From Cellvibrionaceae bacterium (GTDB taxonomy: Bacteria; Pseudomonadota; Gammaproteobacteria; Pseudomonadales; Cellvibrionaceae): DNA of 5,604 bases. A model generated the notes under the pieces. That model was given only the letters and a program-made list of their open reading frames with translations. It did no database searches and had not been told where the DNA came from. Of the stretch, positions 1 through 5,604 are shown in pieces (position 1 is the stretch's first letter; each line of letters opens with the position of its first letter). The stretch lies in assembly GCA_027012915.1 (NCBI GenBank), contig JALUYN010000665.1:1-5604 (forward strand), read 5' to 3'. The translations under genes and the position numbers were made by a program.

Positions 1-572
<572 letters not shown>

Positions 573-673
573 AGCTGTACTTGTATGTGAAAAGTTGCGC
601 CATTTAACAGAAATCTGGAGAGAAGGATCTAAACTGCAAGGCATAAGTACTCAATATTACTGGGAGCCTGGCT

Positions 674-1078
674 ATGTTCACAAAAGCCGAGATTATAACG
701 TCCTTAGTGTCCGGTGCTGGTGTGGTTGGTATGTCTGTAATGGCCACTACATTTTGGGCGGGGGGTAATAGCCAGGGTTCTGTGAATCAAGCGAGTAGTG
801 ATAGTGAGTCTCGGCAGCTCTACGAATTAAGTGACGCCTTTTTTACCTGTCGTGACCAGGTAGCCAAGGCCGTTCCCTACAAAGTCAGAAACGTAAATAT
901 CGATTCCCATTCCAGCCGTTATCAGGCTGACAAGAATACCAATATGGTTTTTATGGATCTTGAGGTGGTGGAGAAGCCTGGCAGCTTCTATTCGAAATCA
1001 AATTACGAGGCGAAGATACTGTGTCAGGTGTCTGCAGCCAATAATGAGGTTACCAGCTTTAGAATAACCCGGGGCTAG
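674..1078 (+). CDS. Small exported or membrane-anchored hypothetical protein (134 aa)
   Basis: I do not recognise this family. The start ATG at 674 follows a GGGAG-type ribosome site (662-666) at good spacing. Residues 1-6 carry one lysine, then a hydrophobic, Gly/Ala/Val-rich stretch (about 7-30, ITSLVSGAGVVGMSVMATTF) forms a transmembrane anchor or an uncleaved signal. A Ser/Gln/Asn-rich linker (31-48) follows, then a compact soluble domain (about 49-134) with aromatic and beta-rich character. That domain holds the protein's only two cysteines, Cys59 (FFTCRDQ) and Cys117 (KILCQVS), which could form a disulfide if the domain is periplasmic. That topology is inference. The gene lies 101 nt downstream of cysB on the same strand and is convergent with the cysH unit. 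A small hypothetical gene in this position between cysB and cysH also fits my memory of the Pseudomonas order. The alternative frames here lack such coherent features. Confidence 0.72.
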   Translation: MFTKAEIITSLVSGAGVVGMSVMATTFWAGGNSQGSVNQASSDSESRQLYELSDAFFTCRDQVAKAVPYKVRNVNIDSHSSRYQADKNTNMVFMDLEVVEKPGSFYSKSNYEAKILCQVSAANNEVTSFRITRG

Positions 1079-1094
1079 GCGAGCCAGACCCGGG
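1068..1094. terminator. Possible hairpin between convergent genes
   Basis: The sequence cccggg occurs at 1068-1073 and again at 1089-1094. Being self-complementary, the two copies can pair as a 6-bp GC stem, with a small inner gct/agc pairing in the 15-nt loop. It overlaps the last codons and stop of the 674-1078 gene and lies 19 nt beyond the stop of the CxxC gene on the minus strand. On the minus strand the stem is followed by TTATTCT, a weak T tract; on the plus strand there is none. It could serve as a weak terminator for the cysH unit, or be chance. Confidence 0.3.
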
Positions 1095-1113
1095 CGGAAT
1101 TGGTGTAGAGAGC

Positions 1114-1458
1114 TCAGATAAAGTCTAGATCCGGGTTGTCGTTCATGATTTCCTGGATTTCATCCGCTTCTGAAGTTTTTTGGTCCAAAACCTCTTTCAC
1201 GAATTTGAAGTACACGGTGTAAATGTCCGGGGCGTCCTGTCCTTCTCCTTCATGTTCTACCACAAAAAAAGGTGCTCGACTCACGTCGTGCTTCGCGGCC
1301 AGCTTCATGCCGGCGCTGTCAGCGTCGCGCTCATCGGCCACCAGGATTTCATCGATAAACTTCATCTGGTCGTTATCTTCGAGCTTGGCGATGACATCTG
1401 CGCACTTTTTGCACGGAGAGCCGTCGGCAAGAATCTTCTTTACTAGAGTGATCTTCAC
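1114..1458 (-). CDS. Thioredoxin/glutaredoxin-fold CxxC protein downstream of cysH
   Basis: A 114-residue cytoplasmic protein with no signal or membrane segment. It opens with a short beta strand (KITLVKKI) leading to a redox motif, Cys16-Lys-Lys-Cys19 in SPCKKC. It also has the thioredoxin-fold cis-proline signature (RAPFF, Pro63) followed by a beta strand. Length and motif order fit a minimal thioredoxin or glutaredoxin fold, but the WCGPC sequence of classical thioredoxin is absent, so the exact family is open. The C-terminus (about 95-114) is strongly acidic. The start is GTG at 1458-1456, fixed by a strong GAGGAG Shine-Dalgarno 6 nt upstream. It lies 24 nt after the cysH stop on the same strand, so co-transcription is likely. 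Since APS reductases need thiol reductants to release sulfite from the enzyme thiosulfonate, a role as dedicated reductant or partner of CysH is an attractive inference. Nothing in the sequence proves it. Confidence 0.85.
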   Translation of the reverse strand: MKITLVKKILADGSPCKKCADVIAKLEDNDQMKFIDEILVADERDADSAGMKLAAKHDVSRAPFFVVEHEGEGQDAPDIYTVYFKFVKEVLDQKTSEADEIQEIMNDNPDLDFI

Positions 1459-1464
1459 GTAGTA

Positions 1465-1470
1465 CTCCTC
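1465..1470 (-). promoter_or_regulatory. Strong ribosome binding site deciding a GTG start
   Basis: On the minus strand the hexamer GAGGAG sits exactly 6 nt before the GTG at 1458. It supports this non-ATG start for the CxxC protein and independent, efficient translation after the cysH stop. Confidence 0.8.
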
Positions 1471-1482
1471 AAGAGTGTTGGA

Positions 1483-2211
1483 TTAACTCTCAATATTGGT
1501 CTGATGCAAGCCGCATTCTTTCTTGGTGGATTCTTCCCACCACCAGCGGCCTTCTCGTTCATGCTGATTTGGACCTGTGGCACGTGTACATGGTTCACAG
1601 CCGATAGAAACGAAGCCTCGATCATGCAGTTCGTTATACGGAACATCGTTGTAGCGAATGTAATCCCAAACCTGTTTTGAAGTCCAGTTTGCCAGAGGAT
1701 TGAATTTTGTCAGTGTTTCGTCGGGGCGCGCAAAGGCTTTATCGTCCTGAATCACGGGAATCTGGGCGCGAGTGCCGGGGCTCTGGTCTTTACGCTGACC
1801 GGTTACCCAGGCATCGAGTTCTAGAAGCTTGTTACGCAGAGGGGAGATTTTGCGAACGCCACAGCATTCCTGGTGATTGTCTTCATAGAAGCTGAAGAGG
1901 CCTTTCTTACTGACCAACTTTCTCACCGCTTCACCATTGGGCATCACGATATCGATGTTCAGACCGTAGTGTTTTCTGACTTTTTCGATAAATTGATAGG
2001 TCTCTGCATGGAGACGCCCGGTATCCAGGCAGAATACCTCGATATTGGGATTGATTTTGTGGGCAATGTCGATCAGGACGACGTCCTCGGCACCGCTGAA
2101 AGACAATGCAATATTGTCAAATTCTTGAAGTGCAAATTCCAAAATTTCCCTAGGTGATTTGTCCTGGAGCGTTGCGTCAAGGTCGACGGTGTTCAGCAGC
2201 TTGTCGCTCAT
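1483..2211 (-). CDS. cysH: Assimilatory adenylyl-sulfate (APS) reductase, iron-sulfur type
   Basis: A 242-residue cytosolic enzyme that reduces activated sulfate to sulfite and AMP in cysteine biosynthesis, using thioredoxin-type electrons. The PP-loop nucleotide-binding motif is at residues 37-43 (SFSGAED). Further family signatures are [12 protein letters not shown] (about 60-71) and [14 protein letters not shown] (136-149). The catalytic cysteine is in the C-terminal ECGLH motif (Cys233). Two cysteine pairs, Cys116-Cys117 (ECCGVRK) and Cys205/Cys208 (GCEPC), are the known [4Fe-4S] ligands of APS reductases and are absent from the E. coli PAPS-type CysH. This enzyme therefore most likely uses APS directly, although the gene is usually called cysH. 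The ATG at 2211 agrees with family length and has only a modest AGGG ribosome site. It is the first gene of a two-gene unit with the CxxC protein. CysB control is expected from the family, and a candidate site lies upstream at 2271-2315. Confidence 0.96.
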   Translation of the reverse strand: MSDKLLNTVDLDATLQDKSPREILEFALQEFDNIALSFSGAEDVVLIDIAHKINPNIEVFCLDTGRLHAETYQFIEKVRKHYGLNIDIVMPNGEAVRKLVSKKGLFSFYEDNHQECCGVRKISPLRNKLLELDAWVTGQRKDQSPGTRAQIPVIQDDKAFARPDETLTKFNPLANWTSKQVWDYIRYNDVPYNELHDRGFVSIGCEPCTRATGPNQHEREGRWWWEESTKKECGLHQTNIES

Positions 2212-2270
2212 AGTGAAGCCCTGTTAATTATGGTGTTTTTAAAGTCCGCGGGAGAATACCAGACCTTCTG

Positions 2271-2315
2271 ATAACTTAAAAATAAACAACAGCAATACAG
2301 ATATAACTATAAGTT
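2271..2315. promoter_or_regulatory. Candidate activator (CysB-type) binding region for cysH
   Basis: ATAACT occurs at 2271-2276 and at 2303-2308, 32 bp apart, about three helical turns. The second copy extends into the palindrome AACT-ATA-AGTT (2305-2315). The stretch is very AT-rich and lies 60-104 bp upstream of the cysH start codon. Paired AT-rich sites on one helix face upstream of the promoter are typical for LysR-type activators, and cysH is a classical CysB target. CysB consensus sites are degenerate, so the assignment is inference. Confidence 0.3.
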
Positions 2316-2446
2316 TACTAAAGGTGGTCACGGTGGTTTTCGTGGAACATATTGCCTTGCGTGGCACAAAACACAACATTCTGGGTGTTTGGTTGCGCAT
2401 ATATACTACATATTGGTGAAAATAACCCCCAAACGAGGGACTGTTA

Positions 2447-2457
2447 ATTGTCACAAT
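2447..2457. promoter_or_regulatory. Small palindrome, possible operator
   Basis: ATTGT-C-ACAAT is a perfect 5+1+5 palindrome in the middle of the divergent intergenic region, about 180 nt before thrH and 236 nt before cysH. It has the form of a dimeric repressor site but matches no operator I can name. Such short palindromes arise by chance in AT-rich DNA. Confidence 0.2.
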
Positions 2458-2539
2458 CCATTTTTACTGCATTTAGTTAAAGTGATTTGTTAGGAGTTTC
2501 ACGTGAATCTGTGCTGACCTTTATGGCAGTGCTTCTGTT

Positions 2540-2545
2540 TATATT
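2540..2545 (+). promoter_or_regulatory. thrH: Possible -10 element for thrH
   Basis: TATATT resembles the sigma-70 -10 hexamer and is preceded by a TG dinucleotide at 2536-2537, one base off the extended -10 position. No convincing -35 is present at 16-18 bp. If used, transcription would start near 2552, giving a leader of about 85 nt that contains the two hairpins at 2564-2604. Confidence 0.25.
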
Positions 2546-2563
2546 GCGGTTGAGTTAACAAAA

Positions 2564-2604
2564 GGGTAGATTGCGCTGCATTCTACCCGCGCGTAATTGC
2601 GCGG
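2564..2604 (+). other. Two adjacent, slightly overlapping hairpins in the thrH leader
   Basis: Hairpin 1: gggtaga (2564-2570) pairs with tctaccc (2582-2588); inside it, after a T-T mismatch, tgc (2572-2574) pairs with gca (2578-2580) around a gct loop. Hairpin 2: ccgcgc (2587-2592) pairs perfectly with gcgcgg (2599-2604) around a gtaatt loop. The hairpins share bases 2587-2588, so they compete at their junction. They end 21 nt before the thrH ribosome site. Hairpin 2 is followed by ttcttatc, not a proper T tract, so it is a poor terminator. The pair may be a structured 5' leader, a mRNA stabiliser, or the weak end of an upstream transcript. Confidence 0.45.
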
Positions 2605-2625
2605 TTCTTATCATCTATTACACTC

Positions 2626-2630
2626 AGGAG
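2626..2630 (+). promoter_or_regulatory. thrH: Ribosome binding site that fixes the thrH GTG start
   Basis: AGGAG at 2626-2630 stands 6 nt before GTG at 2637. The reading frame is open upstream to 2571, but that extension runs through the leader hairpins and is not part of the ThrH family sequence. The GTG start gives the usual 205 residues. Confidence 0.85.
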
Positions 2631-2636
2631 CGCGTT

Positions 2637-3254
2637 GTGGAGCTGGCTTGTTTGGATCTCGAAGGGGTACTGATTCCCGAAATCTGGATCAATTTTGCAG
2701 AGAAAACCGGTATTGAGGCTTTAAAGGCAACAACAAGGGATATTCCCGATTACGATGAGCTGATGACCATGCGTCTGGCTGAGCTGGATAAGCACAAGCT
2801 CGGCTTGACCGAAATTCAGGAAGTTATTGAAACTTTGAGCCCGCTTGAAGGGGCCAGGGAGTTTATTGACTGGCTTCGTGAGCGCTTCCAAGTGATTATC
2901 CTGTCCGACACCTTCTACGAATTCGCAGGTCCCCTAATGAAACAGCTCGGCTACCCAACGTTATTGTGTCATAAGCTGACTGTCGATGATTCAGGAAAGA
3001 TCACTGATTATAATATTCGTCAGGCCAACCCCAAGCGTCAGTCTATTGTGGCTCTGAAATCCCTGTACTACAGAACCATTGCTGCTGGCGACTCCTATAA
3101 TGATACAACCATGCTTGCAGAAGCGGATGCGGGGATTTTATTCAAATCTCCACAGAATGTTATCGATGAGTTTCCTCAGTACCCAGCAGTGCATACCTAT
3201 GAAGATTTGAAAAAAGAGTTTATTAAGGCGAGCAATCGCAAATTGACACTCTGA
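2637..3254 (+). CDS. thrH: ThrH, phosphoserine phosphatase / homoserine phosphotransferase
   Basis: A 205-residue HAD-superfamily enzyme of the ThrH type. It dephosphorylates phosphoserine and can pass the phosphate to homoserine, linking serine and threonine synthesis. HAD motif I is CLDLEGV (5-11), with Asp7 as the nucleophile and Glu9 in place of the usual second Asp, a ThrH hallmark. The cap region follows (about 19-70, with ATTRDIPDYDEL). Motif II is VIILSDTFYEF (86-96, Ser90). The motif III basic residue is probably Lys133 in NPKRQ, and motif IV is GDSYNDTTML (151-160, Asp152 and Asp156). The start is GTG at 2637 with AGGAG 6 nt upstream, matching the length of the Pseudomonas protein as I remember it; a longer upstream frame is rejected. 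It is transcribed away from cysH, ends 28 nt before a strong terminator, and looks monocistronic. Confidence 0.95.
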   Translation: MELACLDLEGVLIPEIWINFAEKTGIEALKATTRDIPDYDELMTMRLAELDKHKLGLTEIQEVIETLSPLEGAREFIDWLRERFQVIILSDTFYEFAGPLMKQLGYPTLLCHKLTVDDSGKITDYNIRQANPKRQSIVALKSLYYRTIAAGDSYNDTTMLAEADAGILFKSPQNVIDEFPQYPAVHTYEDLKKEFIKASNRKLTL

Positions 3255-3282
3255 TTGCAGCAGCTTTTGAGTTGAACTCGAT

Positions 3283-3317
3283 AAAGGGCGCAGATGATAT
3301 CATCTGCGCCCTTTTTT
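3283..3317 (+). terminator. Strong Rho-independent terminator after thrH
   Basis: A perfect uninterrupted 32-bp palindrome (arms 3283-3298 and 3299-3314, each containing gggcgcagatgat or its complement) is followed by a run of six T (3312-3317). It lies 28 nt beyond the thrH stop. On the minus strand the stem ends in TTTATCG, so it may also stop pabB transcription, which arrives from the other side. In RNA the centre must open into a 4-nt loop. Confidence 0.92.
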
Positions 3318-3328
3318 ATGGTCTGGTT

Positions 3329-3356
3329 TTGGCTGGGGCTGGGGCTGGGGCTGGGG
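3329..3356. repeat. GGGGCT hexanucleotide tandem repeat with G-quadruplex geometry
   Basis: Four runs of GGGG (3335-3338, 3341-3344, 3347-3350, 3353-3356) are separated by identical CT dinucleotides, preceded by a degenerate TTGGCT unit at 3329-3334. The plus strand meets the simplest four-tract G-quadruplex pattern with very short loops. The array ends 2 nt before the pabB stop codon (3361-3359) and 12 nt after the thrH terminator T tract. The G-rich strand is the template strand for pabB. Confidence 0.85.
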
Positions 3357-3358
3357 TG

Positions 3359-4738
3359 TCAGGCACCAAAGTGTTCGCTGAGCGTTTCCGTCAAGATAGA
3401 GACCTTGTGCAGTGTCTCTTGGTATTCTGCTGCCGGGTCGCTGTCGGCGACAATGCCGCCGCCGCCCCAGCAGTGAATCATGCCGTTGTTAAATTGCAGG
3501 CTGCGAATAGCGATATTGAGGTCGGTTTGACCGTCAAAGCCAATGTAGCCGATGCTGCCGCAATAGATGGAGCGTCGACTTTGCTCAAGCTCCTCGATGA
3601 TTTCCATTGCCCGTATTTTGGGGGCGCCAGTAATTGAGCCGCCAGGAAAGCAGTTACGAATCAGATTGATTAGTACGTCGGGCGACTCGATTTTTCCTAC
3701 GACTGTACTCACTAAATGATGGACGTTGGCATAGCTCTCCAGCTCGAACAGTTTGGGGGTAGATACCGAGTGGGGAAGACATGACTTGCTTAGATCGTTT
3801 CTCAGGAGGTCGACGATCATCAAGTTTTCTGCGCGATCTTTCTCGCTTTGCACTAGTTGCCGCGCCAGTCGCTCGTCCTGTTCCGGCGTATTTCCGCGGG
3901 CAATGGTTCCCTTGATCGGCTTGGTTGTGACTTCCCCGGAATCTGTCACATTCAGGTAGCACTCTGGTGAAAGCGAGAGGACTGTGGTTTCCGGCGTTTC
4001 GAGATACGCAGAATATTGCGATGGCAGTACTTGTCTGAGCTTCAGATAGCCCGCAAACGGGTCTCCTTCGTACGGCAGATCAAAGCGTTGGGCGTAATTT
4101 ACCTGATAGCAATCGCCGGCGAGAATGTAATTGTGAACTCTGCCAAGTGCCTCAATATAATCTTGGTAATTGGTATTGTTTGTCTGTCCATGGACCGAAA
4201 GGGGCTGAGCAGCTGCGCAATCTTGCTGACGTAAAGCAGACAGTATTTGCTCCCGCTTCCTGTCATCAAATCCTTCGCAGAAGTTTACGGTTGCGCTCTT
4301 GGTGAGATGGTCGCAAATCAGAGCCCAGCGATAGATGCCCAGTTGGGCCAGTGGTGCACCAATATCGTCATCAATAGAGTTATCAAGCCGTTCCATTTGT
4401 CGACCGATATCGTAGCCTATGTACCCCATGGCACCGCCATTGAAAGGCAGAGCGGTATCTTTCGCTTGGGCTGGAGCGGGTAATTTGTCTCGAAGTGCAA
4501 CTTTTAGGGCAAGCCAAAAGTCGTCAAAAGATCGTTCATCGCAATCGCATTGCCAAAGTGTTCGGTCAGGCCAGGCTGTTAGTGTGCTTTCCGGGGCTGC
4601 GCTAATAATGTCGTAGCGGCCACTGGCTTGCGCAGGTTTGCCGCTATCGAGCCAAATTGGCCATGGTAAGTCCCGAATCTTACTGAAATAGACGCTGTTG
4701 TCACTGAAGTACGGGACTGAAAATTGGCGTTGTGACAT
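3359..4738 (-). CDS. pabB: Aminodeoxychorismate synthase component I
   Basis: A 459-residue chorismate-utilising enzyme, the usual size for PabB. It converts chorismate plus ammonia (delivered by the PabA glutaminase) to 4-amino-4-deoxychorismate for p-aminobenzoate and folate. The N-terminal domain (about 1-150) has the LDSGK turn (30-34), equivalent to the tryptophan-site segment in E. coli PabB. The catalytic domain carries SLSPE (255-259), KPIKGTIARG (273-282), DLLRNDLSK (310-318), FPGGSITGAPK (364-374), GSIGYIGFDG (394-403) and GGGIVADSDP (427-435). Lys276 in PIKGT marks PabB rather than TrpE, where this position is an alanine. The start is ATG at 4738; an in-frame TAG a few codons upstream excludes a longer protein, and the ribosome site is poor. 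No pabA or pabC is adjacent. It is convergent with thrH and divergent from the Rieske gene, with 176 nt between the start codons and no clear promoter. Confidence 0.96.
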   Translation of the reverse strand: MSQRQFSVPYFSDNSVYFSKIRDLPWPIWLDSGKPAQASGRYDIISAAPESTLTAWPDRTLWQCDCDERSFDDFWLALKVALRDKLPAPAQAKDTALPFNGGAMGYIGYDIGRQMERLDNSIDDDIGAPLAQLGIYRWALICDHLTKSATVNFCEGFDDRKREQILSALRQQDCAAAQPLSVHGQTNNTNYQDYIEALGRVHNYILAGDCYQVNYAQRFDLPYEGDPFAGYLKLRQVLPSQYSAYLETPETTVLSLSPECYLNVTDSGEVTTKPIKGTIARGNTPEQDERLARQLVQSEKDRAENLMIVDLLRNDLSKSCLPHSVSTPKLFELESYANVHHLVSTVVGKIESPDVLINLIRNCFPGGSITGAPKIRAMEIIEELEQSRRSIYCGSIGYIGFDGQTDLNIAIRSLQFNNGMIHCWGGGGIVADSDPAAEYQETLHKVSILTETLSEHFGA

Positions 4739-4914
4739 GAGTTGGGGTGTTTCATCGGACTATCGGCGAAGCCCGCCATTTTATTGCCATTTCTCGTTGT
4801 GCGCCACGACTGTAGATAATTATTTCCCGCCGCGGGGATGGTATTGATTGCAGGATTGCTAGCGGGCGCAGATTCTGATTCAATCTCCGCAGATTTGGGT
4901 TCTCGGTTGCCAGT

Positions 4915-5238
4915 ATGCTCGAACACTTTCATCCCCTCGAAAACATTGAACGTTTGAGCGATGGCTACCGTCGCTGTATAGAGGTTGCAGGTCACAACCT
5001 GCTGCTGGTTTGTGCGCAAGGCGAGTTCTTTCTGATTGAGAACCGCTGTCCGCATATGGACTGGCCTCTGGATTCCGGTGAAATCAAAAATCGTACAATT
5101 GTTTGCGCTAAGCACAGAATTCAATTTGATTTGAGGACCGGTTTGGCGCTTGCGCCAGGCAGTCTCGAGCCTTTGACCCGCTACGAAGTGGTAGTGGAGG
5201 GTGATCAAGCGGGTATCGACCTGCGTCAGCTCTCATAA
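4915..5238 (+). CDS. Small soluble Rieske [2Fe-2S] protein
   Basis: A 107-residue stand-alone Rieske domain, probably a cytosolic electron carrier or ferredoxin-like subunit. The cluster ligands are plain: Cys45-Pro-His47 in NRCPHMDWPL and Cys64-Ala-Lys-His67 in VCAKHRIQFDLRTG, 16 residues apart. This fits the CxH-x15-17-CxxH rule of Rieske ferredoxins and NirD-like proteins. There is no signal peptide, membrane helix or catalytic oxygenase domain, and the C-terminal strands (LEPLTRYEVVVEGD) complete the Rieske beta fold. The ATG at 4915 is the only start in frame after an upstream TGA (4876-4878), but it has no good ribosome site. The gene ends 37 nt before rraA on the same strand, so the two may be co-transcribed. 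The redox partner cannot be told from this window. Confidence 0.92.
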   Translation: MLEHFHPLENIERLSDGYRRCIEVAGHNLLLVCAQGEFFLIENRCPHMDWPLDSGEIKNRTIVCAKHRIQFDLRTGLALAPGSLEPLTRYEVVVEGDQAGIDLRQLS

Positions 5239-5275
5239 GATTTAGATACATTCAATAACTTTTTTAGGATGACCT

Positions 5276-5604
5276 ATGGAATATATAACCCCTGATTTGT
5301 GCGACGAGTACCCCGAGTTGGTCCAGGTTGTGGAGCCGATGTTCAATAACTATGGCGGCCGCAGTTCATTTGGTGGTGAGATCGTCACCATCAAATGCTT
5401 CGAAGATAATTCTCTGGTGCGCGAGCAGGTTGCACAGCCGGGTAAAGGTAAAGTGCTTGTTGTTGATGCTGGAGGCTCACTGCGTCGCGCTTGTCTTGGC
5501 GATATGCTCGCTGAAAAAGCGGTGGCCAATGAGTGGGAAGGCATTCTCATGTATGGCTGTATTCGCGACGTGGACGCTATTGGAGGCTTGGATCTTGGCG
5601 TTCA
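5276..5604 (+). CDS. rraA: RraA, regulator of RNase E activity, 5' part
   Basis: The first 109 codons of rraA, open to the window edge; about 50 further residues are expected from the family length of about 160. RraA forms a ring-shaped trimer that binds RNase E and degradosome components and inhibits mRNA decay. The sequence matches the E. coli protein closely by eye: [10 protein letters not shown] near the N-terminus, [17 protein letters not shown] (18-34), [11 protein letters not shown] (38-48), [13 protein letters not shown] (60-72), [16 protein letters not shown] (85-100) and LDLGV at the edge. The ATG at 5276 has an AGGA site at 5266-5269 with 6-nt spacing. It follows the Rieske gene by 37 nt. 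RraA belongs to a superfamily with aldolase and methyltransferase-like annotations, but the similarity here is specific to the RNase E regulator. Confidence 0.95.
   Translation, partial: MEYITPDLCDEYPELVQVVEPMFNNYGGRSSFGGEIVTIKCFEDNSLVREQVAQPGKGKVLVVDAGGSLRRACLGDMLAEKAVANEWEGILMYGCIRDVDAIGGLDLGV

Larger units (their letters stand above)
2212..2636. other. Long divergent intergenic region between cysH and thrH
   Basis: These 425 nt hold no gene I can support. They are visibly AT-richer than the flanking genes and must contain the divergent promoters for cysH (-) and thrH (+). Notable pieces are two ATAACT copies with a small palindrome near cysH, a TATACT hexamer at 2402-2407 lacking a good -35, an ATTGT-C-ACAAT palindrome (2447-2457), a TATATT hexamer at 2540-2545, and two hairpins just before the thrH ribosome site. 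No tRNA or riboswitch of a known class is evident by eye. A 71-codon open frame on the minus strand (2454-2239) with one hydrophobic stretch was considered and not accepted as a gene. Confidence 0.6.

Noticed and set aside
2402..2407. TATACT as a -10 promoter element on the plus strand
   Set aside because: The hexamer is good, but the sequence 17 bp upstream (ttctgg) is a poor -35 and the site is over 220 nt from thrH.
2239..2454. Minus-strand open frame of 71 codons with a hydrophobic stretch, upstream of cysH
   Set aside because: It starts at GTG without a proper ribosome site, lies in AT-rich intergenic DNA, and its sequence has no recognisable domain. The hydrophobic stretch is what AT-rich DNA gives by chance. 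Conservation in relatives would be needed to revive it.
2447..2457. The ATTGT-C-ACAAT palindrome as a named operator such as a CRP or Fur box
   Set aside because: It lacks the CRP TGTGA-N6-TCACA spacing and the Fur repeat pattern, so no regulator can be assigned.
2571..2636. N-terminal extension of ThrH by 22 codons to an upstream ATG
   Set aside because: The extension passes through the leader hairpins, is foreign to the family, and lacks a ribosome site, while GTG at 2637 has AGGAG at ideal spacing and gives the family length.
3272..3637. Plus-strand open frame across the terminator, the G-run repeat and the end of pabB
   Set aside because: It is the antisense reading of the conserved pabB 3' end, with an Ala/Gly-rich product produced by the repeat.
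4579..5208. Minus-strand open frame of 209 codons
   Set aside because: It runs antisense through the Rieske gene, across the intergenic region and into the pabB start in another frame. The Rieske cluster motif and PabB similarity on the other frames are decisive, and this product has no coherent domain.

Overview
The window looks like a chromosomal core-genome stretch from a gammaproteobacterium, most likely a marine or environmental relative of Pseudomonas or Cellvibrionales-type lineages. The reasons are a CysB that reads like the gammaproteobacterial family, an iron-sulfur APS-reductase type of CysH, a ThrH of the Pseudomonas type, and RraA. From memory, the order cysB, small hypothetical gene, cysH, thrH, pabB also occurs in Pseudomonas aeruginosa. 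I see no mobile element, CRISPR array, rRNA or tRNA.

Layout: (1) 1-572 (+) is the 3' part of cysB, broken by a frameshift near 319-324. (2) 674-1078 (+) is a small unrecognised protein with an N-terminal membrane segment or signal. (3) 2211-1114 (-) is a two-gene unit, cysH (APS reductase) followed 24 nt later by a small thioredoxin-fold CxxC protein. (4) 2212-2636 is a 425-nt AT-rich divergent intergenic region with candidate operator and leader structures. (5) 2637-3254 (+) is thrH, starting at GTG. (6) 3283-3317 is a strong palindromic terminator, followed by a hexanucleotide G-run repeat with G-quadruplex geometry. (7) 4738-3359 (-) is pabB, convergent with thrH. (8) 4915-5238 (+) is a small soluble Rieske [2Fe-2S] protein. 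(9) 5276 to the right edge is the start of rraA.

Functionally, the left half concerns assimilatory sulfate reduction. CysB is the regulon activator, CysH reduces APS to sulfite, and the thioredoxin-like protein is a plausible reductant or accessory. The middle holds single metabolic enzymes: ThrH (phosphoserine phosphatase / homoserine phosphotransferase) and PabB (folate precursor synthesis). The right edge moves to an electron-transfer protein and an RNase E regulator.

The most notable observation is the cysB frameshift. It can be explained exactly by a 19-nt deletion between two copies of attg that removes a conserved Gly-rich segment. I did not find convincing evidence of a new multi-gene system. 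The remaining second-look items are the CxxC protein paired with cysH, the structured leader of thrH, the G4-type repeat beside the pabB stop, and the unassigned small protein at 674.
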